From Streptococcus oralis (GTDB taxonomy: Bacteria; Bacillota; Bacilli; Lactobacillales; Streptococcaceae): a DNA stretch of 44,949 nucleotides. This document shows positions 9,176-19,016 of the stretch, one piece after another (position 1 is the first letter of the stretch; every line of letters begins with the position of its first letter). The position numbers and the translations under genes are program-made. The notes beneath the pieces were generated by a model, which did not search any database, was not told where the DNA came from, and saw only the letters and a list, made by a program, of their open reading frames with translations. Location: positions 1-44,949 of the forward strand of contig NZ_KQ970760.1 in NCBI RefSeq assembly GCF_001579175.1, read 5' to 3'.

Positions 9176-9820
9176 ATGAAAATGATAGATATGGAGAAAT
9201 TGAAACTCCTGAAAATAGGAGGAATCCTTATAGGAGTTGTGCTAGTTCTAGGATTCGTATTCTGGATTGGAGCAGCAACCTCAGCCCAAAATAAAGCTAA
9301 ACAGGAAGCTGAAACAACGCAACAAGAAACTAAAGCAGAGGGAAGCGAACTAACGCAAGAATATGTAAAGGAATTTTTGACGGCTTACTTCAATAAGCAG
9401 GATCTTGGAGAAAATAGAAACCGCTATTTGCCCTATATGACAGAAGCTGCTTACAATCAGGAAGTGAACTCTGAAGAAGAACCAACGGTACAAACCTATA
9501 AGGGCTATGTAGTGGATACACAGATGAAGTCTTCTACCATCTACATCGATCAAGAAAATAATGTTGCCCTAGCTCAAGTGAGATACACTCAGACACAGTT
9601 ACAGAAGAAGTATGATTATACTAACGCCCAAACAAACGTAGGATCTTCAAGAACCATACGGATTCGCTTCAGCAAGCAAGATGGGAAATACCTGGTAAAT
9701 CATATTGACCCCATTTTGATTGTGGACAGCTTGAACGCCAGCGAAAAGGCGAGTATTCCATCGTTAAACAAACCAATCACTAACCAAACACAAAGTACAG
9801 AAGGGAAAAAGGAAGAATGA
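9176..9820 (+). CDS. VirB8/TcpC-like T4SS assembly protein
   Basis: This 214-aa protein has a short N-terminal cytoplasmic part and one membrane helix (about 15-33). A Gln/Glu/Lys-rich linker leads to an external domain (about 60-190) whose length and pattern fit the NTF2-like fold of VirB8 and TcpC proteins. These proteins bridge membrane and wall components of the channel. AAGAAGGT precedes the ATG by a normal distance. The stop overlaps the start of the next gene by 4 bp (ATGA), indicating coupling. The family call is from topology and context. Confidence 0.7.
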   Translation: MKMIDMEKLKLLKIGGILIGVVLVLGFVFWIGAATSAQNKAKQEAETTQQETKAEGSELTQEYVKEFLTAYFNKQDLGENRNRYLPYMTEAAYNQEVNSEEEPTVQTYKGYVVDTQMKSSTIYIDQENNVALAQVRYTQTQLQKKYDYTNAQTNVGSSRTIRIRFSKQDGKYLVNHIDPILIVDSLNASEKASIPSLNKPITNQTQSTEGKKEE

Positions 9821-10089
9821 CAAAATTAGAAACTTTGGAAAAACAAAAACAGAAAGCGGAAGACCGCTTAGCTGACTATATGGCCAAGGCCAAGAAGGAA
9901 GAAGAGAAACTGCAGCAGCTAGAAACTCAAATCATTCTGGCCAAACATGAGGAACGGTCAAACTACTTGGCCAAACATAATTTAACCTGGGCTGATATTG
10001 AAACAGCTCTTGCTGAAGGAAAATTGAAAGGAGCTGAAAAACATGTACCGTTTAACCAATCTGACACAAAACACGACCACAACGTATAA
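9817..10089 (+). CDS. Small coiled-coil ICE protein, 90 aa
   Basis: The first 50 residues are rich in Lys, Glu and Gln with heptad-like spacing (LEKQKQKAEDRL, AKKEEEKLQQLE), so a coiled coil is likely. The second half (HNLTWADIETALAEGKL) looks like a small helical segment. It resembles short proteins found in conjugation operons of Firmicutes, perhaps the DUF3847 type, but I cannot confirm this. It overlaps the preceding gene by 4 bp and the following one by 47 bp. Those tight overlaps and the sustained frame support translation. No enzymatic motif is visible. Confidence 0.7.
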   Translation: MTKLETLEKQKQKAEDRLADYMAKAKKEEEKLQQLETQIILAKHEERSNYLAKHNLTWADIETALAEGKLKGAEKHVPFNQSDTKHDHNV

Positions 10090-10882
10090 GAATCGAGACC
10101 TTGTTTATCAAGCCCTGGAGCGAGAAAATGCCAAGGCTAAGCATCAGGAGGCAGAGGCCGTTTTATTGGTAGAGGAGCTGGATAAAAAGAATGTAGTGAT
10201 CTATCAAGAAGATGTCTATTTACCGTTTGAGGGAATCGCAGACAGCCTCTTCCTGAAGCCTGGTACATTGAATAAACAGGAGGCTGCACCAAAAGAAGCA
10301 AAAACCTCTTTCTTTAAGCGCCAGCCAAAAACAAAACATCAAGAGAAGACTCCTGAAGAAAAAGCTGAAGCCTCTTCCTTGGAACATGAAACTCCCAAAC
10401 CTCGAACCTCTTCTAAACGCTCTTTTTGGGTGTATTTAGGAAGAGTTTTGGTGTTATTGAGTCTAGTAGGAAGTCTGACACTTGCTGGCTTATCACTTAC
10501 GCTAGTTTACCATCAAGAAAAGCAACTCTCGGCCGTATCCAAGGAACTTTCAAATCTAAAAACCATTCAGTCAAAAACAGGGGAACTAGATGCCTTTTCA
10601 CGTTACTTTTTGCCAGCCCTTTACTCTGATAAAGGGAAAATGGCTGATTTCGTAGCTCCTCAATTAACGATAGATAGACAAGCAGGTCAACTGCAGTCTG
10701 TGATTTTGGAATCTAGCTTGATTGTTGATGAAGCAACTTATCAGCTAACCTATGTAGTAGCCGTGAAAGACGGTGAGAACAGAAGTCAGAAACGCTTGGT
10801 AGTTACTGTAAAGGAAGAACCTTCAGCACCTTACGGATTCCAGGTTATTGCTAATCCAGAACTGTCCAATTATCCAAAATAA
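10043..10882 (+). CDS. Bitopic membrane protein of the T4SS, TcpC/VirB8-like shape
   Basis: This 279-aa protein has a cytoplasmic N-terminal part of about 130 residues with a Lys/Glu/Pro-rich linker. A single membrane helix (about 133-155) and an external domain of about 120 residues with alternating beta-strand pattern follow. AAAGGAG lies a normal distance before the ATG, which supports this start inside the preceding gene (47-bp overlap). It may form a second VirB8/TcpC-like subunit beside the protein at 9176-9820. That is inferred from topology alone, as no sequence motif fixes the family. Confidence 0.7.
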   Translation: MYRLTNLTQNTTTTYKNRDLVYQALERENAKAKHQEAEAVLLVEELDKKNVVIYQEDVYLPFEGIADSLFLKPGTLNKQEAAPKEAKTSFFKRQPKTKHQEKTPEEKAEASSLEHETPKPRTSSKRSFWVYLGRVLVLLSLVGSLTLAGLSLTLVYHQEKQLSAVSKELSNLKTIQSKTGELDAFSRYFLPALYSDKGKMADFVAPQLTIDRQAGQLQSVILESSLIVDEATYQLTYVVAVKDGENRSQKRLVVTVKEEPSAPYGFQVIANPELSNYPK

Positions 10883-10894
10883 AGGAGGTCTTAC

Positions 10895-11413
10895 ATGGAT
10901 CAAGAAAAAGTCAGTCATTCTCTGGCGTTAAAAGGAAAAGTTACTCTGGAGATGACGATACAAGCTCTGTATGCCCTCGCAAAAGCCCACTATGACAAGA
11001 AACAACATAAGGCAGCAAATCGAACTTTTGAAGGGGAGACACGTTTTAATGACTTTATGGCCACAAAATCAAAAAAAGATGTTGAGAAGTTATTAAATAG
11101 TGAAGTTCACTTGGCTAAGTTGAAGCATTACCTGGAGGAGTATAAGGTAGGTTTTACTTATCATCAAAAAGATGATACAACCTATCTCTTCTTTGAAACA
11201 AAAAATCGCACCTTGGTAGAAAAGGCTCTCAAAGAAATGTTAGCAGACATCACGAAAAGCCCAGAAAAATTGGAAGAGTTTGCGAAAAAGGTGCTGAAGA
11301 AACCACATGAAATGACTCCTGAAGAGAAAATCAACTACTATAAAACAAATAAGGTCTATAAGGGAATGATGCCTGTAGTTACGAAGGATATTGGTAAGGA
11401 GAAAGCACGATGA
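10895..11413 (+). CDS. PcfB/DUF3801-like conjugation accessory protein
   Basis: This soluble 172-aa protein is encoded immediately before the coupling ATPase and overlaps it by 4 bp. Features recalling PcfB (DUF3801) are the N-terminal helical part that begins after VSHSLALKGKVTLEM, the central segment KHYLEEYKVGFTYHQKDDTTYLFFETKN, and the order PcfB-PcfC. In the enterococcal pCF10 system PcfB works with the coupling protein PcfC and the relaxase to bring DNA to the channel. AAAGGAGG precedes the ATG. Confidence 0.8.
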   Translation: MDQEKVSHSLALKGKVTLEMTIQALYALAKAHYDKKQHKAANRTFEGETRFNDFMATKSKKDVEKLLNSEVHLAKLKHYLEEYKVGFTYHQKDDTTYLFFETKNRTLVEKALKEMLADITKSPEKLEEFAKKVLKKPHEMTPEEKINYYKTNKVYKGMMPVVTKDIGKEKAR

Positions 11414-13209
11414 TTAGAAAACCTATATGGCCCTATCTGGTGGTGGGGCTATTTTCATTTGTTATTTTCCAGTCCTTTTACCATTACTACCAACTTTCGA
11501 CTGCAGCAGTACCTTTCATGGGAATGTTGCGACTACGTTGGTTGCTAGAACACTGGGAACGCTTCTCTTTCGGTGTTTTCTTTGATTCAGGAGCCTTATA
11601 TGCAGGGTTGATTGGCTTTGGCCTCCCAATGCTTGTCTATGCTTCTATGGATAAGAATTTATATCGTCAGGGAGAAGAACAAGGTAGTGCTCGTTTTGCG
11701 ACTTTGAAGGAAATGAGACGGTTTGAAGACGTTGATTTTGAGAAGAATATGATTTTTTCAAAACAGGTCAAAATGGGCCTATTTAACTTTCGCTTAGCTT
11801 ACAATGTCCAGCTCAATAAAAATGTGATTGTCATTGGTCTTCCTGGAGACGGTAAAACCTTTACTTTTGTATTGCCAAATTTAATGCAGATGAACTCAAA
11901 CTTTGTTGTGACAGATCCAAAAGGAAACCTGGTACACGAAGTTGGGAAGATGCTTGAAAAAGCTGGCTTTGCTGTTAAAATCTTTGATTTGATTCGGCTC
12001 ATGAATTCAGATCGATTTAATCCTTTTCATTACATGAAGTCTGAGCTAGATATTGATCGTATCTCTGAAGCAATTACTGAGGGAACGAAGAATAGTGAGC
12101 ATACTGGAGAAGACTTCTGGGTTAAAGCAGAGTTGATGCTTCAACGGGCATTGATTGGTTATCTCTATTTTGACTCTAAGGATCCTGAAACTGGAGTCCA
12201 GTTATATATGCCAAACCTGGGCCACGTTGCAGATCTATTAAGAAATATGTATCGAGAGGATCCAGATGTACCAAGCCCTGTCGAGCAGATGTTTGAAGAA
12301 CTGAACGAACATCAACCTAACAACTATGCTTATAAACAGTGGAAATTATTCCAAAACTTCAGAGGCGAGACAAGAAACAGTGTGGTAGCGATTTTGTCTT
12401 CTCGTTATTCTATCTTCGACCACGAAGATGTCCGAAACTTGATTAGTGAGGATACCATGGAAATGGATACCTGGAATACGAAAAAGACAGCCGTTTTTAT
12501 TGCTATTCCTGAAACCAATAACGCCTTTAATTTTCTTTCCTCAATCTTGTTTGCGATTGGTTTTGAGGTTCTTACACATAAGGCTGATGATATCTTGCAA
12601 GGGAAAGTACCTGGCTACAGTAGAAAAAATCTTCGCCACATTCAGTTTATCTTCGATGAGTTTGCACAAATTGGCCGTATTCCAAACTTCGCCCAGGTCC
12701 TCTCTTCTATTCGTAGTCGTGAGATGTCTATTAAGATTATCATCCAAGCTGTCAATCAGCTAGAATCACTTTATAAAAGTGATTGGAAGACCATCTTTAA
12801 TAACTGTGCTACTCACCTATTTTTAGGGACAAATGACAAGGATACGATGGAATACTATTCTACAAGGTCAGGTAAGCAGACTATACGTACTAGATCCACC
12901 TCAAAATCGCATAGTTATCGTAATGGATCATCAAGTGAAAATAAACAAATTCAAGGCCGTCCCCTTCTAACTCCAGATGAAGTCGCAAGAATTGGGGTAG
13001 AAGAAGGATTGGTCTTTATTTCTAAACAAAATGTCTTCAGAGATAAAAAAGCAAGTGTCTATGATCATCCTAGAAAAGATGAGATTGCAAGTTCTCCTGA
13101 AGACAAAGAAAACTGGTACGAATACACTCGAAAAGGAACAGACATCGATGGCTTGCTTTTATATGCCAACGATTTGACACCGCAGCTAAAAGAATTATTC
13201 GTGGCCTAA
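11410..13209 (+). CDS. virD4: VirD4/PcfC-type T4SS coupling protein
   Basis: This 599-aa membrane-bound ATPase links the relaxase-DNA complex to the transfer channel. Two hydrophobic segments lie near the N-terminus (about 8-27 and 55-75). Walker A is GLPGDGKT (143-150, Lys149) and Walker B is FIFDEFAQIG with Asp416. The phrases VVTDPKGNL after Walker A and KIIIQAVNQLESLY after Walker B are typical of TraG/VirD4 proteins. The length is normal and no motif is missing. It overlaps the PcfB-like gene by 4 bp and probably receives substrate through it. Confidence 0.93.
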   Translation: MIRKPIWPYLVVGLFSFVIFQSFYHYYQLSTAAVPFMGMLRLRWLLEHWERFSFGVFFDSGALYAGLIGFGLPMLVYASMDKNLYRQGEEQGSARFATLKEMRRFEDVDFEKNMIFSKQVKMGLFNFRLAYNVQLNKNVIVIGLPGDGKTFTFVLPNLMQMNSNFVVTDPKGNLVHEVGKMLEKAGFAVKIFDLIRLMNSDRFNPFHYMKSELDIDRISEAITEGTKNSEHTGEDFWVKAELMLQRALIGYLYFDSKDPETGVQLYMPNLGHVADLLRNMYREDPDVPSPVEQMFEELNEHQPNNYAYKQWKLFQNFRGETRNSVVAILSSRYSIFDHEDVRNLISEDTMEMDTWNTKKTAVFIAIPETNNAFNFLSSILFAIGFEVLTHKADDILQGKVPGYSRKNLRHIQFIFDEFAQIGRIPNFAQVLSSIRSREMSIKIIIQAVNQLESLYKSDWKTIFNNCATHLFLGTNDKDTMEYYSTRSGKQTIRTRSTSKSHSYRNGSSSENKQIQGRPLLTPDEVARIGVEEGLVFISKQNVFRDKKASVYDHPRKDEIASSPEDKENWYEYTRKGTDIDGLLLYANDLTPQLKELFVA

Positions 13210-13229
13210 CATACAGAAAGGACAGTAGG

Positions 13230-13493
13230 ATGGAAACACCAAAAATACAATTAGGATACCTGGAGAGTATCTCACAAGTTTTAGCACTCAAGCTAGAAAA
13301 CTTAGCTACAGAACGTTATGCTATTTGGCAGCTATTCCAACAGGCAGATGAGGGGACTTTTTATCAGTTAGCCCCTCATCTTTTTGTGACAACGAGTCAG
13401 GAAGATCCAATAGTTGTTAGTGAACTAGATGCAACTCCTGAAGGTTATCTTTTATTCAAGGAATTGGTCGAGGAGGAAATAGGATGGTTTTAA
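13230..13493 (+). CDS. Small acidic ICE protein, 87 aa, unknown function
   Basis: I do not recognise this protein. It is acidic, without membrane segments or Cys pairs. The middle (YAIWQLFQQADEGTFYQLAPHLFV) is aromatic-rich and the end is EELVEEEIGWF. A ribosome site (GAAAGGACAG) precedes the ATG. Its last 10 bases overlap the start of the 1660-aa polyvalent gene, so it is probably co-translated with it. A role beside that protein is inferred from position only. Confidence 0.7.
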   Translation: METPKIQLGYLESISQVLALKLENLATERYAIWQLFQQADEGTFYQLAPHLFVTTSQEDPIVVSELDATPEGYLLFKELVEEEIGWF

Positions 13494-16400
13494 CAAAAGC
13501 ACAGGCAAAATCGCTGGATATTTTAGAAGTAGCTCGTAGCCTTGGAATGGAGATGAAGCGAAAGTCGCATCGAGAGTATTATTGGGCCGAGCATGACTCA
13601 TTTAAGATTGATACTGTGAAGAATACCTGGCATTGGTATTCTCAAAACCTCTTTGGCGATACTATCAATCTCGTACAGCAAATGCAAAATGTCAGCTATA
13701 AGGAAGCCATGGTATTCTTAGAGACAGGTTCCTTCCCTGAAGCAAAACCAGTAGAGGAAGAACGTAAACCTTTCAACTATACACTAGCACCTTATGAGCA
13801 ACCATTTGTGGAGGCGAGAACCTATCTCAAGGAGATTAGAGGTCTCTCTGATGATACAATCGACTTCTTCCTGGAAAAGGGAGTATTAGCCCAAGCTAAA
13901 CGTAAGGATAAAGATGGTGTTATAGAAGATGTCTTGGTTTTTAAATACTTGGACAGAAATCAGCAACTGGTAGGTGCAAGTCTTCAGGGGCTTGTTCCTG
14001 ATCAAGAACGCCATCCAGGGAAGGGGTACTTGAAGCAAACCATGTATCAATCAGAGGGTATCAGTGGTTTAAACGTTTCTATAGGCTCTCCTAAGCGTTT
14101 AATTGTGGCAGAGGCACCCATTGACCTTATGAGCTATTATGAGCTTCATAAGGACGAATTAAACGATGTTCGACTGGTTGCGATGGAAGGATTGAAAGAG
14201 GGAGTTTTGTCTCACTATGTTCTTGAAATGTTACAGGAGCGAGGGGATATTCCTATGGATGAAAGGGATTATACCAAGTCCAGTGAGCTAACACGTACCT
14301 CAAGATTCTTATCTGTTGCAGCGGAAACTTCCACACTTTTCCAAGACCACAAATACGATGATCTTATCACGCTGGCAGTTGATCGTGATAAAGCAGGTAC
14401 AGACTTTATGACGAAACTACGGGAGAAAAATATCCCAGTTGTCGATGCAAGACCACCAAAACGTGAGGGCCAGGAGAAGACGGACTGGAATGAGATCCTG
14501 AAGCAGGAAAAACAACTGGAGCAAACGGAGGAAATTCAAGCATCAAGTAACTTTCCTGATACCAGCCACCTCTCTCCTGAAGATGCAACATGGTTGAAGG
14601 AGAACTGGAATAATATTTCTTTTTCTGTTCAGTCGACTAGACCCTCTGAAACAGATCCAACCAAGGAAGAAAAACATATTCCAGGCAATCAAGAGTTTAT
14701 TGCCAATACAGAGGAGAATGCTGGAAGATTGATGAGCTATGAAGAGGTAAAACGGGAAAATGAAGCATTAACAAAGAGTTTAAATAATCGGATTCAATCT
14801 GGAGAATTATCAATCGAATTTGCACCAGATTTCTATCTGTATGATGTCTTTGCAAAGTTAGGAAATAGCCATCCTACAAAATATCTCAATGATAAGCGAA
14901 TGGAAGTATTGTCTCCTATTCGTTCACTTTTAAGCTCTATTGATGATCGAACGGTTGATTTATACAAGAAAAAAGGGACTCCAGAGCAGGATTCCTTGTA
15001 TCAAGCATTGAAACCTCATCAGAGAGCTTTGGGAGTAGAGATCTCAACCCAGTTTATTGGTGAACTTGCTATAGCAGCCTACAATACTAACAAGCAGATA
15101 GAAAGCCTGTCAAGTGACAGTTTTGGTGTCTATTTTGGTGAAAGAACTCTTGATAATCTTTCACAATCGGTTGAGCGAATGCTGGAGTATCCATTGATTG
15201 AATCTGGGACAAGAGACTTTGCCTACGGTTTTGTGACAACACCAAATACATTGTTTCACTATCTGGATGAGCAAGAGGGAGAAGTGGTTTTAAATCGAGA
15301 ATTATTGGATAACTTGATGTCACGTCTTGATACTCAGCCCATTAAGATCATGGAGACTTCAGAAGAAAAAGAAAAGTCTCTTGAGGGTGGACAAGAGACT
15401 ACTAATAATTCTGAACAAAACAAAAAGGCTGAGACAAAACTCGGGGATTTTCCTGAAGAAACTCAGGGGGCAGCACCTCTACCAGAAGCGAATATATCGC
15501 AACCTTTGAATGACTTGTCACCAAGCCAAACTCGATCTCAACCTTTACTTCATTTTAGCATAAATGAGGAAAGAAAGTCAATTCATAAGGATAACTACCA
15601 TCCTATTTCAGATAAAGACTTGCTAAAACTAAACAGATATGCTCCTCATCTTCAAAATGCTGCTCAATGGTACTTAGAAAATATAGCAGATTCACAAGTT
15701 ACCTATTTTTACCAGGATGGTGCAGATACAAATAGCCTTGCTATCTCCTATAACAAAGAAAGTTTCATGCACTTAACAGGTATTTTTCCTTATAGAGAAG
15801 GGCAAACTGCAGGACAGACTTTATTGGATTTTGCTGCTGGAAATGGACAATTTGATAATATTTTGATTGCCAACAGAGGTGCTGCATTTGATAAGTTGAA
15901 AGTTCTCCCTGAATTACCTGCCATAGTAGATGCAGAGTCCTTTTATTTTGGAGACTTATCAGATGTAGAAAAGTTTCATAGCCTAAATTTGGATAAGGCA
16001 ATTCGTTCAAATGACCAAGATGTTTTACTTGCTTTTAGGACAGTAGATGGTACAGTTCTACCAGCTAGTCTTATGCGATTAAGAAAAAGCCTTAATCTTC
16101 TACTAGATCAGACAAACCAGGAAAAGATTATTTTAGGTGTCTTTAGAGAGCGAGATGGTCACATCGAGCAGCTTTCAATCAATGAAGAATATGTTAAAGA
16201 CAAAGGTGCAGAAATGCTATCAGTTTTGAAGAATAAGCAGTATGAAGAAGTTTCTAAAGAAATTGAACAATCTACTCCTGAGAACACACTGAATAGCCTA
16301 CTACTTGATTCGGCTACGTTTACTCAAGTCCTAGATACTGTCTATAATTTAGGTGTGCCAGGTGATATCTCAAAAACTCCAGAAGAATTTCATCAAGCCT

Positions 16401-18466
16401 GGAATCAGTATCTTGACTATGCAAAACAGCACAATGATAATTTTGATCAGATTGTTGCTGCAGCTGGTGCAGATCATCTCCTAGATACAAATTCAGATTT
16501 TTATAAAGAATGGCAACAAGATCACATCTATAAGGAGAACTACCATGTACGTCTTCAATGGGCTGAGGAGCGACCAGATGGACCTAAATTGCCATTTAAA
16601 GAAACCGAGCTGATATCTTATCAAGATTTCGCTAGGGAGCTATATAAGGCCAACCAGAGCTTTTATCAGTTACATCAGGAAGGGCTAAAACAAGTGACTG
16701 GTGGTCACCCAGAAGGCTACATCTCTCCAACAAAGGTCCAGTTTAGTATCTACGCTCCTGATGGTGAACTGATCCAGGATAGCATTCGTTACAATATCGG
16801 TGAGGAGATTAACCCAATTGCTCATAAAGAAAGACTTGGAACACGAGAAATGAGGGAGCACCCAGAATTGATGAAGATAGATGGGACCATATTCACTCAG
16901 TATCATCTGGAGAGATTGGCGAGTGAGTTAGATATTTCTCAGTTTAGTTACGCTTTGGAAGATACTCCTTACGCAGAACAACTTTTATCTCAAGTACCTT
17001 ATGGAGTGTTAGAAAATAGTCCGATTGGTTTTTCGGATAGTAGTCATGATAGTCGTCTAGGATTTATTTCTTTTGATGGAATGGATAGTGTTGAGGTCGA
17101 AAATCTATCTGCTTGGTTTGAGAAGTTGGGTGTCAAGGACTCACCTATGGAACAAGTGGCTCTTGTAGAAAAATGGCAAAAAGAAATTAAAGAATTATCA
17201 GAAAAAGTTGAGCAAACGATCGCCACAGTTCGAGATGAATTTGAGAAATTACAAGAGGAAGAAATCAAGCTAGAAGAACAAAGCTACAACAAGCAGGAGT
17301 TGGAACATGATGCGGATGCTGACGGTGTTTCTGATGAGGAGGAGTTGCTTCAGGGAACGAATCCGTATGATTTTAGATCGAAGCCAGGTTCTAAACCAGA
17401 GGTCGAAGAGGGTCTACAAGCGGAAGAAGTTGTTTTAGCAGCAGGCAGTCTTGCAGTTGCAGATTTTATTCAAAATAAAGATATGGCAGGATTAAGTCGT
17501 CATCTTAAAGAAGGGATTAAGGAGTTTCTGGATTCAGATAAGTACAAAGACTATCTAACGAAAATGAGCCAACTAAATAATTATTCTAATCGCAACTTGC
17601 GCTTAATTCTTGCACAAAATCCTGAAGCAAGGCAAGTAGCTTCTTTCAAACAGTGGAAAGAAAACTTTGGTCGCTATGTGAAAAAAGGTGAGAAGGCTTT
17701 ACGTATTTTTAAACCTATGACGAAGATCAAAAAGGATGAGAATAACCAACCAATATTGGATAAATATGGGAAACCAGAAACAGTTACATTCTTTGGTTTG
17801 GTACCAGTTTTTGATGTTAGTCAGACAGAAGGAAGGGAGATGCCAAAAGCTGCAGAAGTGAAAGAACAGTTGACTGATTTGGACTATGCAAATCTTTACC
17901 GTGCCCTAATGGCTATTGCAAAAGAAAATGATGTATCGGTTCGATTTGAAGAGATGGAAAATAATAAACATGGATATTATTCTGTCCCAGAAAATCAAAT
18001 TGTTTTACGTAGTAATGAGATGAACAAGGCTCAAATTATTAAAACTTTCTTACATGAAATGGCTCATGCAGAGTTGCATCATGCAGATAATCCTCAAAAG
18101 GAAAATCTAACTAGAAGCACCGCTGAACTCCAGGCTGAAAGTGTCGCTTATGTCGTTTCTTCATACTATGGTATTGATACGTCAGAGTATTCCTTTAACT
18201 ATCTATCTGGGTGGTCTGCTGATAAGGAGACACTTGCTGATTTAGAAGCACAGTTGGATATTGTCCAACAAGAAGCTAAAAGTTTAATGGTTCGGATGGA
18301 TCAAGCATTGGAACAATTAAGATTGAGTCAGGAGAAACAAACGAAGCGTAGTTTTGAACAAAAACTGGAGAAGTTTAAAGATCAGAGTAAGCAGGCTGTC
18401 GAAGATCACAAGCAGGAGTTGAAAGCAGATGCACAATCAAAAAAAGAGAAGGGTTTCTCGAAATGA
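13484..18466 (+). CDS. 1660-aa polyvalent ICE protein: Toprim, LPD-type regions, ArdC-like domain, HExxH peptidase
   Basis: The N-terminal 100 residues resemble the primase-like DUF3991 lead region but have no zinc-binding Cys cluster. A Toprim domain follows at about 205-325, with Glu210 (IVAEAPID) and Asp300/Asp302 (AVDRDKAG). Residues about 340-1250 are long, mostly soluble segments like large polyvalent-protein-associated domains. A calcium-loop-like motif DADADGVSDEEE starts at 1276. An ArdC-like N-terminal domain (about 1327-1460; YKDYLTKMSQLNNYS...LRIFKPMTK) is followed by a zinc peptidase motif HEMAH (1524-1528) and a coiled tail. ArdC-type proteins bind single-stranded DNA and can block restriction, so this protein may protect or process the incoming strand. 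Start: GAGGAGG lies just before the ATG. The segment functions are inferred from motifs. Confidence 0.85.
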   Translation: MVLTKAQAKSLDILEVARSLGMEMKRKSHREYYWAEHDSFKIDTVKNTWHWYSQNLFGDTINLVQQMQNVSYKEAMVFLETGSFPEAKPVEEERKPFNYTLAPYEQPFVEARTYLKEIRGLSDDTIDFFLEKGVLAQAKRKDKDGVIEDVLVFKYLDRNQQLVGASLQGLVPDQERHPGKGYLKQTMYQSEGISGLNVSIGSPKRLIVAEAPIDLMSYYELHKDELNDVRLVAMEGLKEGVLSHYVLEMLQERGDIPMDERDYTKSSELTRTSRFLSVAAETSTLFQDHKYDDLITLAVDRDKAGTDFMTKLREKNIPVVDARPPKREGQEKTDWNEILKQEKQLEQTEEIQASSNFPDTSHLSPEDATWLKENWNNISFSVQSTRPSETDPTKEEKHIPGNQEFIANTEENAGRLMSYEEVKRENEALTKSLNNRIQSGELSIEFAPDFYLYDVFAKLGNSHPTKYLNDKRMEVLSPIRSLLSSIDDRTVDLYKKKGTPEQDSLYQALKPHQRALGVEISTQFIGELAIAAYNTNKQIESLSSDSFGVYFGERTLDNLSQSVERMLEYPLIESGTRDFAYGFVTTPNTLFHYLDEQEGEVVLNRELLDNLMSRLDTQPIKIMETSEEKEKSLEGGQETTNNSEQNKKAETKLGDFPEETQGAAPLPEANISQPLNDLSPSQTRSQPLLHFSINEERKSIHKDNYHPISDKDLLKLNRYAPHLQNAAQWYLENIADSQVTYFYQDGADTNSLAISYNKESFMHLTGIFPYREGQTAGQTLLDFAAGNGQFDNILIANRGAAFDKLKVLPELPAIVDAESFYFGDLSDVEKFHSLNLDKAIRSNDQDVLLAFRTVDGTVLPASLMRLRKSLNLLLDQTNQEKIILGVFRERDGHIEQLSINEEYVKDKGAEMLSVLKNKQYEEVSKEIEQSTPENTLNSLLLDSATFTQVLDTVYNLGVPGDISKTPEEFHQAWNQYLDYAKQHNDNFDQIVAAAGADHLLDTNSDFYKEWQQDHIYKENYHVRLQWAEERPDGPKLPFKETELISYQDFARELYKANQSFYQLHQEGLKQVTGGHPEGYISPTKVQFSIYAPDGELIQDSIRYNIGEEINPIAHKERLGTREMREHPELMKIDGTIFTQYHLERLASELDISQFSYALEDTPYAEQLLSQVPYGVLENSPIGFSDSSHDSRLGFISFDGMDSVEVENLSAWFEKLGVKDSPMEQVALVEKWQKEIKELSEKVEQTIATVRDEFEKLQEEEIKLEEQSYNKQELEHDADADGVSDEEELLQGTNPYDFRSKPGSKPEVEEGLQAEEVVLAAGSLAVADFIQNKDMAGLSRHLKEGIKEFLDSDKYKDYLTKMSQLNNYSNRNLRLILAQNPEARQVASFKQWKENFGRYVKKGEKALRIFKPMTKIKKDENNQPILDKYGKPETVTFFGLVPVFDVSQTEGREMPKAAEVKEQLTDLDYANLYRALMAIAKENDVSVRFEEMENNKHGYYSVPENQIVLRSNEMNKAQIIKTFLHEMAHAELHHADNPQKENLTRSTAELQAESVAYVVSSYYGIDTSEYSFNYLSGWSADKETLADLEAQLDIVQQEAKSLMVRMDQALEQLRLSQEKQTKRSFEQKLEKFKDQSKQAVEDHKQELKADAQSKKEKGFSK

Positions 18467-18536
18467 CCGAACGGGACACCCCAAATAAACCCAAGGTCAA
18501 ATTAAAAACAAATCATCATCAAGGAGGACAACACTC

Positions 18537-18953
18537 ATGACCAATGAACAAGAAGAACAACTGATCATCATCCTTTCAGACTTTATTCCAATCATGGATG
18601 GAGACAGAGTTCAAGGAGTATCGCCAAACGCTAAAGACTTGACTCGCCAAAAAGTTCTGGAGCAACTAGAGGAAGAACAGTCTCAACTACCTGAAGGAGA
18701 TCCTGCTCTTTTGGAGTGGGAAGAAGAAAATATTGAGCTACTCAAGATGATTACAGATGAAGAATTTCAAGCTGTACTCACAGAAAAAATCTTACTGACA
18801 GAAATACAAATTGGGCAGTCGATTTTCCAGCCTCTAACTGCTCAACAACTTTCTGTCCTAGCTGAAAAGTTACAAGGTCAGAAAGAAAAAAGTGTAGAAA
18901 ATAGTGATAAGCAATCATCTATTTTCAAAAACATCTTCAGTTGGTTGCGATAA
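18537..18953 (+). CDS. Small acidic ICE protein, 138 aa, unknown function
   Basis: It is strongly acidic and Gln/Glu/Leu-rich, with helical character throughout and a short Phe/Trp-containing C-terminus (FKNIFSWLR). AAGGAGG lies before the ATG. There is no membrane segment or recognised motif. It is the last gene before the T4SS-side terminator at 19017-19063. Acidic helical proteins in such positions can be anti-defence proteins or accessory factors, but nothing here decides that. Confidence 0.65.
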   Translation: MTNEQEEQLIIILSDFIPIMDGDRVQGVSPNAKDLTRQKVLEQLEEEQSQLPEGDPALLEWEEENIELLKMITDEEFQAVLTEKILLTEIQIGQSIFQPLTAQQLSVLAEKLQGQKEKSVENSDKQSSIFKNIFSWLR

Positions 18954-19016
18954 ATTGTTAGAGGTTGTACTCCAAAAGATATAGGAAAGGGGCTTGGGGA
19001 TTCCCCCAAAACTGAG

